This document shows, one piece after another, positions 1 to 6,400 of a DNA stretch of 64,000 nt (position 1 is the stretch's first letter; every line of letters begins with the position of its first letter). Made by a program: the position numbers and the translations under genes. The notes under the pieces were generated by a model that saw nothing but the letters and a program-made list of their open reading frames with translations, was not told where the DNA came from and did not search any database. Origin of the DNA: Bacillus sp. (in: firmicutes) (lineage in GTDB: Bacteria; Bacillota; Bacilli; Bacillales; Bacillaceae_J); contig DUSF01000049.1 in NCBI GenBank assembly GCA_012842745.1, forward strand, positions 145,566-209,565, in the 5' to 3' direction.

Positions 1-374
1 TTTTTTTCCTTGTCTAAAACAGCGTTTGTCAAATCAATTAATTTTTTATCGACTTCTTTCACGATTTTATAGATTTTTGTACGGCCCCGGCGGTTGAAGC
101 CACGGCGTTCCTCAAGCTGGAGACCATTTTGGACGGCTTCGTCTAAAAACTCCTTGACCATTTTTTTATATTTTCTTAGCTCATCAATCGTTCTTGATTC
201 CGCCAAAACTTTTCCTTGGTCTTCGATGTCTTGAACAAGCTTTGTTAATTTTTCATAGACCATTTCCTGACGGTTTTTCCCCATTACTTCTTGGAATGAA
301 ATACTTTCAGTTGGCCCGCTTTTTTTTGATTGTATGTTATTTAGGCTGGTTTTCCCTACCTTTTGTACATCCAT
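1..374 (-). CDS. yaaR: YaaR family (DUF327) protein, 3' end outside the window
   Basis: Reading the minus strand from the ATG at 374 gives about 124 residues with no stop before the window edge, so the C-terminus is missing. The product starts MDVQKVGKTS and contains DELRKYKKMVKEFL, NRRGRTKIYKIVKEVDKKL and DLTNAVLDKEK. These match my recollection of the small alpha-helical YaaR/DUF327 family (about 146 residues) common in Bacilli, whose function is unknown. A purine-rich GGCGGG lies 8 bases before the ATG, and an extended -10 box (TGCTATAAT) lies further upstream. In this window it sits beside flagellar genes, which fits a motility-linked role, but that is inference. The overlapping plus-strand reading frame at 194-439 has no recognisable product. 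Confidence 0.8.
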   Translation of the reverse strand, partial: MDVQKVGKTSLNNIQSKKSGPTESISFQEVMGKNRQEMVYEKLTKLVQDIEDQGKVLAESRTIDELRKYKKMVKEFLDEAVQNGLQLEERRGFNRRGRTKIYKIVKEVDKKLIDLTNAVLDKEK

Positions 375-432
375 TTTATTTTCCCGCCTTTACGGATTAC
401 TATTTGTTATGGAATTTAAATACAGTGATTTT

Positions 433-441
433 ATTATAGCA
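433..441 (-). promoter_or_regulatory. Extended -10 promoter element for the YaaR-type gene
   Basis: On the minus strand the sequence reads TGCTATAAT, a perfect extended -10. It lies about 60 bases before the ATG at 374. No good -35 box is visible, which is tolerated by extended -10 promoters. The same TGCTATAAT occurs before the coiled-coil gene at 953-961. Confidence 0.5.
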
Positions 442-505
442 TATTACTCGCTTATATTTATAGAAGTGATAAAATGATGGCTATTAGGATGATTTAAATG
501 ATGAG

Positions 506-531
506 TAAAAATTTGCGGGAGATTAATCTCC
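506..531 (-). terminator. Possible terminator after the coiled-coil gene
   Basis: A perfect 14-base palindrome, GGAGATTAATCTCC, lies at 518-531. On the minus strand it is followed after a few bases by AAATTTTT. It sits just downstream of the stop at 559. The loop would be very tight, so the call is tentative. Confidence 0.4.
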
Positions 532-558
532 TTCTTCAGATAAAGAGATTGAATTGGA

Positions 559-918
559 TTAGCTGTTTGCAGCTCCCTTTATAACTCTGATTTCAACATC
601 ATGTGTTTCAACCTTTTTCTCAATTCTATCTACCTTTTCTTCAAGAGAGACTAACTTTTCATACGTTTGTTTGTATCCATCAAATAACACCTTATGGTTT
701 GTTTCTACTTTATTTTCAAGTAATATTAACCTTTGCTCAAGGCCATCTACTCTTTGCTCAAGTCTGTCTACTTTTTGTTCAAGTCTATCTACTTTTTCCT
801 CAAGTCTGTCTACTTTTTGTTCAACCTTAAACAAATCTTGTTTTGTTGCCATGTTAGATTTCATTTCTTGCATTTCAACATACATTTTTTCTAATAAATT
901 AAAAACCTTGTCATCCAT
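559..918 (-). CDS. Small heptad-repeat coiled-coil protein
   Basis: 119 residues, almost wholly coiled coil. The centre is a run of near-identical heptads of the type VDRLEQK (about residues 36-64), encoded by 21-base direct DNA repeats near 740-820. A second heptad stretch (KVDRIEKKVETHD) lies near the C-terminus. There is no signal peptide, membrane segment or enzyme motif. The start is well supported: GGAGATGTGAT lies just before the ATG and TGCTATAAT upstream of it. It lies between hag and the YaaR-type gene on the same strand, but the hag terminator and its own promoter suggest a separate transcript. Short proteins of this kind are common in Bacilli without known function. A structural or oligomerisation role is the most that can be inferred. 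Confidence 0.7.
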   Translation of the reverse strand: MDDKVFNLLEKMYVEMQEMKSNMATKQDLFKVEQKVDRLEEKVDRLEQKVDRLEQRVDGLEQRLILLENKVETNHKVLFDGYKQTYEKLVSLEEKVDRIEKKVETHDVEIRVIKGAANS

Positions 919-952
919 ATATAATCACATCTCCTTTTTTTCATTTGGATTT

Positions 953-961
953 ATTATAGCA
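953..961 (-). promoter_or_regulatory. Extended -10 promoter element for the coiled-coil gene
   Basis: The minus strand reads TGCTATAAT about 35 bases before the ATG at 918. No clear -35 box is visible. Confidence 0.5.
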
Positions 962-1033
962 TTTATACCTCATTTTTTGGGCTATTATTTTTGATTGAAT
1001 GAAAATTATTATATTCTAGTTTCCTCGCTGTTC

Positions 1034-1069
1034 AAAAAAACTGGGACAAGGTGTCCCCTTGTCCCAGTT
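1034..1069 (-). terminator. Rho-independent terminator of hag
   Basis: A 13-bp perfect stem (AACTGGGACAAGG paired with its complement, 1039-1051 with 1057-1069) has a 5-base loop. On the minus strand it is followed by a run of seven T. It begins 11 bases after the flagellin stop. Confidence 0.92.
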
Positions 1070-1079
1070 GATTCTATTA

Positions 1080-2597
1080 TTAACCTTGTAGCAATTGAAG
1101 CACGCCTTGCGGCAATTGGTTTGCTTGTGCAAGCATTGCTTGTGCTGATTGGTTGAGAATGTTGTTCTTTGTGAATTCTGTCATTTCTAATGCCATATCA
1201 GCGTCACGGATGCGTGATTCTGAAGCTGATAGGTTTTCATGTGTTACTTGTAAGTTGTTAATTGTATGCTCTAGGCGGTTTTGTGTTGCTCCGAGCTTTG
1301 AACGTGTTGCTGAAATTTGATTAATTGCTTGGTCAAATTTAAAAATTGCTTGGTTTGCATCAAAATGCGATAGAACACTTATCTTATCAATACCAAGCTT
1401 TACAGTGCTTAATTCAGGTACGTCAATCATTACATTTTGGTTAGTATTGGCACCGATTTGGAATGCTAATGCCTTGTTTGTTAAATCAAAATCAGATTTT
1501 CCATCCTTAATATTTGTGCCAAATGTTAATTCAAGTCCTCCATGTTTGATTACACCGTTTGAAGTTGTTAATTCCTTCTCAAATGTTATTGGGATTCCTT
1601 TTGCATTTCCACCACTCGCGATTTGTCCATCGGCACCTAATGGATACTTTTCAACAGAAACTTTTATCTTCGTTTCTAATTGCACTTTTGCCTTTCCAGC
1701 AGCTGTTATTTGTGAGAAATCAATCATTAATTGTTTGCCATCTACTGTACCTACTTTTTGAATTGGGCCACCAGTATTACTACTAGCACTATCACCAATT
1801 AGACCTGCTAAACTACCAATCGAGAATCCGTCTGGATCGAATACTTCGATTGTTGCATTTTTACTAACTACCGTGGATCCTGATAAGGTTTCATCATATT
1901 TCGTAACAACGATTGTATATTCTCCTAACTTAAGATCCCTACCAATGGCTTTATCCCCAGCTAACTGAGAGCCCGAACTAGCAATTACATTCGCAGAACT
2001 TACCCCAGCACCTGGCTGATTTAATGATTTAACATATGAACCAGATGATGTAGCTCCATTAACTTTAATTGCATATTTACCTGTTACCATGCTAGGGTCA
2101 GATACAATTGGAACTCCAACAATTCCTATTTGATTTCCACTTCCCCCGTTGCCTTTGAAGTATTGCGTATCCACCGCACTTGACCCATCTAATAGTTTAC
2201 GAGTATTAAACTCCGTTTTTGATGCGATACTATCAATTTCTAGTAGTAATTGATCAATTTCCTTTTGTACAGCTTCGCGGTCAAATGTTGTATTTGTATC
2301 GTTGGCTGCTTGAACTGCTAGTTCACGCATACGTTGAAGCATCGCGTGTACTTCTGTCATTGCACCCTCTGCTGTTTGCATTAGTGATACGCCGTCTAGT
2401 GAGTTGCGTTCTGCTTGTTTTAGACCGCGGATTTGCGAGCGCATTTTTTCAGAGATTGCTAGACCTGCTGCATCATCTGCGGCACGGTTGATGCGTAAGC
2501 CTGATGATAGTTTTTCTAAGTTTTTCGAAGTTTGGAATTGGTTTTTGTAAAGGTTACGGTAAGCATTTAATGCTTGAATATTATGGTTAATTTGCAT
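1080..2597 (-). CDS. hag: Flagellin, filament subunit
   Basis: 505 residues. The N-terminal D0/D1 region (about 1-145) is typical: MQINHNIQALNAYRN, LSSGLRINRAADDAAGLAIS and SLMQTAEGAMTEV. The C-terminal D1/D0 region (about 420-505) is equally typical, with NRLEHTINNL, ASESRIRDADMA and a terminus rich in A/Q/L. Between them lies a variable insert of about 270 residues, so the protein is much longer than the compact flagellins of about 300 residues and forms extra surface domains on the filament. It is exported through the flagellar type III apparatus with FliS as chaperone, and fliS lies 35 bases upstream in the same operon. The SD GGAGAAAAATAGC precedes the ATG. A sigma-D promoter lies before fliS and a strong terminator after hag. 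Confidence 0.97.
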   Translation of the reverse strand: MQINHNIQALNAYRNLYKNQFQTSKNLEKLSSGLRINRAADDAAGLAISEKMRSQIRGLKQAERNSLDGVSLMQTAEGAMTEVHAMLQRMRELAVQAANDTNTTFDREAVQKEIDQLLLEIDSIASKTEFNTRKLLDGSSAVDTQYFKGNGGSGNQIGIVGVPIVSDPSMVTGKYAIKVNGATSSGSYVKSLNQPGAGVSSANVIASSGSQLAGDKAIGRDLKLGEYTIVVTKYDETLSGSTVVSKNATIEVFDPDGFSIGSLAGLIGDSASSNTGGPIQKVGTVDGKQLMIDFSQITAAGKAKVQLETKIKVSVEKYPLGADGQIASGGNAKGIPITFEKELTTSNGVIKHGGLELTFGTNIKDGKSDFDLTNKALAFQIGANTNQNVMIDVPELSTVKLGIDKISVLSHFDANQAIFKFDQAINQISATRSKLGATQNRLEHTINNLQVTHENLSASESRIRDADMALEMTEFTKNNILNQSAQAMLAQANQLPQGVLQLLQG

Positions 2598-2632
2598 GCT
2601 ATTTTTCTCCTTTATTATCTTTTTTTAGGGAA

Positions 2633-3061
2633 TTAGTTATCTTCCATTAAGATACTTTTTTCATATGCCATTGCTTTTTGTCTCACTACTGTTGAAGATG
2701 AAGATGGCTTGTTCTTCATTGCCTCGTTCCATGTTATTACAATTGGTTCTAATGCTTTTATGACTTCTTCAATAAGCTTTGTATCTTTTTTATAGTTTGC
2801 CTCAATTACTTTGTCTGCCATGTAATTATATAAGGCATCTAGCTGGTCGGCGATAATCCCCGCTTCGTAATTTAGACCTGCACCCAAGCGGTGTAATATA
2901 TCATTTGCTTTTTGAAGCTTCTTGTTGGCGACGACAAAGTCTTTGTTGTTTATATCATCAATCGCTTCTTCTAAATTTGTGAGACATGCTTCATATAGAA
3001 GTGCTGTAATTTCTTGAGGTGATTTTTTAAATAGTGCATCTTCTGTTAGTATGCCGGTCAC
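2633..3061 (-). CDS. fliS: Flagellin chaperone FliS
   Basis: 142 residues of the all-helical FliS family, with SPQEITALLYEACL and a helix carrying LDALYNYMADKVIEAN. The family binds the disordered C-terminal D0 helix of flagellin in the cytoplasm, prevents premature polymerisation and delivers it to the export gate. The C-terminal tail (about residues 117-142, serine-rich) is slightly longer than usual. Translation starts at GTG (3061), 8 bases after GGAGGTG. The gene directly precedes hag, so chaperone and client are co-transcribed from the sigma-D promoter at 3096-3122. fliD and fliT, the frequent partners, are not in this window. Confidence 0.95.
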   Translation of the reverse strand: MTGILTEDALFKKSPQEITALLYEACLTNLEEAIDDINNKDFVVANKKLQKANDILHRLGAGLNYEAGIIADQLDALYNYMADKVIEANYKKDTKLIEEVIKALEPIVITWNEAMKNKPSSSSTVVRQKAMAYEKSILMEDN

Positions 3062-3095
3062 GTATTGTGCACCTCCGTTTTGTTATCTGCTCTTT

Positions 3096-3122
3096 TTATC
3101 GGCATGAAAATTGTAGAGTTTA
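3096..3122 (-). promoter_or_regulatory. Perfect sigma-D promoter for fliS-hag
   Basis: On the minus strand the -35 TAAA (3122-3119) is followed by exactly 15 bases and then GCCGATAA (3103-3096). This is a full match to the Bacillus sigma-D (FliA-type) consensus. The -35 overlaps the stop codon of the FlhB-like gene. Confidence 0.92.
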
Positions 3123-3431
3123 ATAGTTTGTTGAATAGTTTTTTTCCATTTCTTCGATAAGCAACAATATTTCCGCCATTACTTGATAGAGTTGTGGGGG
3201 GATGTTATCCCCCAAATCCATGTCTAGTAAATTTTCTACTAACTTTGAATCCTCTTGCATATGGATGTTATTTTTTTTGGCGACTTCGATAATTTGCCGG
3301 GCCACATCTCCTTTACCATGGGCAACAACGACTGGCGCTTTGCCTGAACCCTCATCATATTTAATGACGGCTGCTGATGGGCCGTTAATCTCTTTACGTC
3401 TTTTTTGATTGTAGTATCTTGAAACAATCAT
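3120..3431 (-). CDS. Stand-alone FlhB C-terminal-like (export switch) protein
   Basis: 103 residues resembling the cytoplasmic C-terminal domain of FlhB/YscU and the B. subtilis YlqH protein: AAVIKYDEGSGKAPVVVAHG, then ARQIIEVAKKNNIHMQED, then IPPQLYQVMAEILLLIEEM. FlhB normally switches export specificity from hook to filament by self-cleavage at NPTH. Here the membrane half is absent and no NPTH is visible (the matching place reads KYDEGSGKAP), so it cannot self-cleave in the usual way. The start ATG overlaps the stop of the FliK-like gene by four bases (ATGA), which implies translational coupling. The FliK-like/FlhB-like pairing repeats the functional FliK-FlhB partnership; the exact role is inferred. 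Confidence 0.85.
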   Translation of the reverse strand: MIVSRYYNQKRRKEINGPSAAVIKYDEGSGKAPVVVAHGKGDVARQIIEVAKKNNIHMQEDSKLVENLLDMDLGDNIPPQLYQVMAEILLLIEEMEKNYSTNY

Positions 3432-6400
3432 ATTTTAAAGTCCATTCCTTTCTCCGTAAAGACTGGTCTCATTTGCATTTGTTGTTCTTCTTTGTTTGTT
3501 TTTTCTTGCTGACCGCTTGCTTGTTGGCTATTAATCGGTGTCATTCTCGTAAAATTAATGTTGCCCACGTTGTAGCCGATTTCTTGCAATTTTTCCTTTG
3601 TAAAGGCCGCAATTGGCTCCATTTTTTGTTTAAAGCCTGTTTTGTCATTTTTTATTGTAATTGATAGACTACGCTCTGTTGATGAAAGCATGATGCCAAC
3701 ATCGCCAAGTTTTTTTGTTTCAATTAAAAAATATAGGTTGCAGTTTTCCCAATCCACTTGTTGTCCTTCCTTTTTGGAATTGACGAACACTTGTAGATTT
3801 TGTGGTTTTTCTCCTAATAATAGTGGCAAGTTGAAAAACATGCTCTGTAATGTGTTGCCTGAATCTGATTTGCTTAAAAGCTGTTGCCCAGTCAAGTTGT
3901 TAAGGGCTTGTTCTGCCTGTTGGGCGATTTTTGTTGATGCTTCATCCCCACCAGTTTGAGCAAGCTTCATTAAAACTGCTTTTAAGTTTTGCTGTTGTTC
4001 GTGGTTTTGTTGTTGCTCTTGGGCCCCATGACCATGATTGAATTGCGAATTTCCGCCTTTTTGAAACACTAAAGATTTCGCGAGATCACTATCATGATTC
4101 AAGCCAAGTGAGCGCACTGTTTCATACATTTGACGGGCAGATGGTTCTTGTCTTACATATGAACGTGCTGTTTCGTCAAATTGGTTTAACATCTGTCGCT
4201 GCGCTGATTTTGGTTCTACATTCATGCTTTCCTTTGAAACATAATGCATTACTTTTTGATCGGATGGCTTGAAATTAATTTTGTCCATTAGTGCTTTGAT
4301 GTCATGAACAATTTTTGCTGCTTCAGCATGATTCCCTTTTGCTAACAGCTTTTTAGCATCTGCTAGCTGAGAGCTAGCTTGCATTAGTTGCTTTTCAGTT
4401 TTCATATCCGTAAACAGCATCATATCGCTTTTTAAAATAGCATTATCAAGCTTATTAATCGTTGTTTCTAGTATTTGCTTTGCCTGTGGATAGGCATTTT
4501 TCTTATACATATTTGCTAGTCGTTCAATTGTATCTAAGTTTCTAGTAATCTCCCGTTTTAGCTCACGGAAGTCATGGGTAGCTTGGGCAAGCTTTTGGGT
4601 AACTTTTGTCACTAGAAGGTTTTTCGACTCTAGCGGTAATGTTTGAAATTGCACATTTTGCTCAAATTGTTTGATTAATGCATCTTGATTTGCCCTTTGT
4701 TGGTCTGCTGCTTGTAAAGGCTCAGATTCGGTTCTCGCTAGTTCTTGTTCGACTTCAGTTAGTGCGTTTGTGATTTGCTGGCGTGCACCTAGTTCACGGC
4801 CTTTTTCTAACAGTTGTGACGAACGGTCGATTGCGTTTTCGACTTTTTCAACCATTTTTAAATCTAGGTTAGGATTGCTTAATATTTCCTGTCTGATTTG
4901 GTTTAGTGCTCTTTCAAGGCTTGGCTCTTTTTGAATTTGTTTTAGTGCTTCTTTGATGAGTTCACTTGGGCCTGTCTTGTTTGTTGCTGTTGGTGACTCT
5001 TGTTCTATCATATCCGCAAGGATTTTGCTAAGCTGGTCGTTATTTGTTTGTGCTGATTGTGTTGCTTTTGTCTGACTTTGTTGGTCAGACTGAGTTTTAG
5101 ATAACGATTCGACTTGCTTCGAATTTTGGGCCTCAGTTTCGATTTGGTTTTGTTCGCTTACGCCTTTGTTTTCCATCTGGTTCTGAGTTTGACTTTGATT
5201 TTGGGCAAGATTTGGCGCACGTACCTCAGTCTGTTTTATTACATCTTCAACCTGCTCTAAAATTTTGGCAATTCGCTCGCGACCAGCCTGGTCTAGTTGA
5301 CTAGCTTGGTTTGCGATTTGTTCAATGGGGCGAATCGCTTCCATATCGATATTTTTGTTATTTGCTATTAGATTACGAACTACCTCAACAGCGCGTTGGA
5401 TGTTTGCTTCTCGTTGGACTGCTTCTTTTATTTGTTTAATAACTTCGCTTGCTGGTTGATTAGTAGCCTCACTTGCTGGTAGTTGCATCTGCTGACCTTG
5501 TTCAACTTTTGACTGTTGTACTTGTTGGCCATGCTCGGCTTTTGGTATTTGCTGCTGTGCTTCAATCTGCCTTAAATCTCTTTCGGCTTGATCTATTGCC
5601 CGAATTAAATGGTCTCGACTCATGCCTTCTCTACCGATTTGCTGTAATTGGCGTGCCTCGGTTACCGCTTTTTCTACTCTCTCCGCTACCTCTCGATTTA
5701 CTTTTGGATTGTTGACTACTTGTTCACGGACTTTGTCAATCACTTTTTGTAAATCAGCTTCTCGTTGGATTTCTTCTTTTACCTGTTTCACCGTTTCGCT
5801 CGCTGATTGGTCAGTTGTGCGAACAGCTTGTTGCGTTTGATTTAGTTGTTCCGCTTTACTTTGTTGTTCTGTTGGTCGGCGGTCTTGTTGTGGTTGCATT
5901 TGTTGCTCCACTTTTGGTTGTTGTAGCTGTTGACCTTGTTCAGCTTTTGGCTGTTGTTGTGTTGCTTGACCTTGCTCGTTTTTTGTTATTTGCTGTTGCC
6001 GTGCCTCGACTTGCTTTAGTTCTTGTTCTGCTTGCTCCAATGCTTGCGTTAAACGCTCACGACCCATTGGTTCTCGGCCATCTTGTTGCAACTGACGGGC
6101 TTCCGTTAATGCTTTATCGATTTTCTCCGCTACCTCTTGATTTACTTTCGGGTTGTTGACCACTTGGTCACGGACTTTGTCAATCACTTTTTGTAAATCA
6201 GCTTCTCGTTGAATTTCTTCTTTTACTTGTTTCACCGTTTCGCTCGCTGATTGGTCAGTTGTGCGAACAGCTTGTTGCGTTTGATTTGGTTGTTCCGCTT
6301 TACTTTGTTGTTCTGTTGGTCGGCGGTCCGGTTGTGGTTGCGGTTGTTGCTCCACTTGTGGTTGTTGCAGCTGTTGGCCTTGTTCAGCTTTTGGCTGTTG

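Noticed and set aside
1039..1069. Hag terminator as a member of the GGGACAG REP-like family
   Set aside because: It shares GGGACA but the perfect stem plus T7 exactly after hag is fully explained as a terminator.
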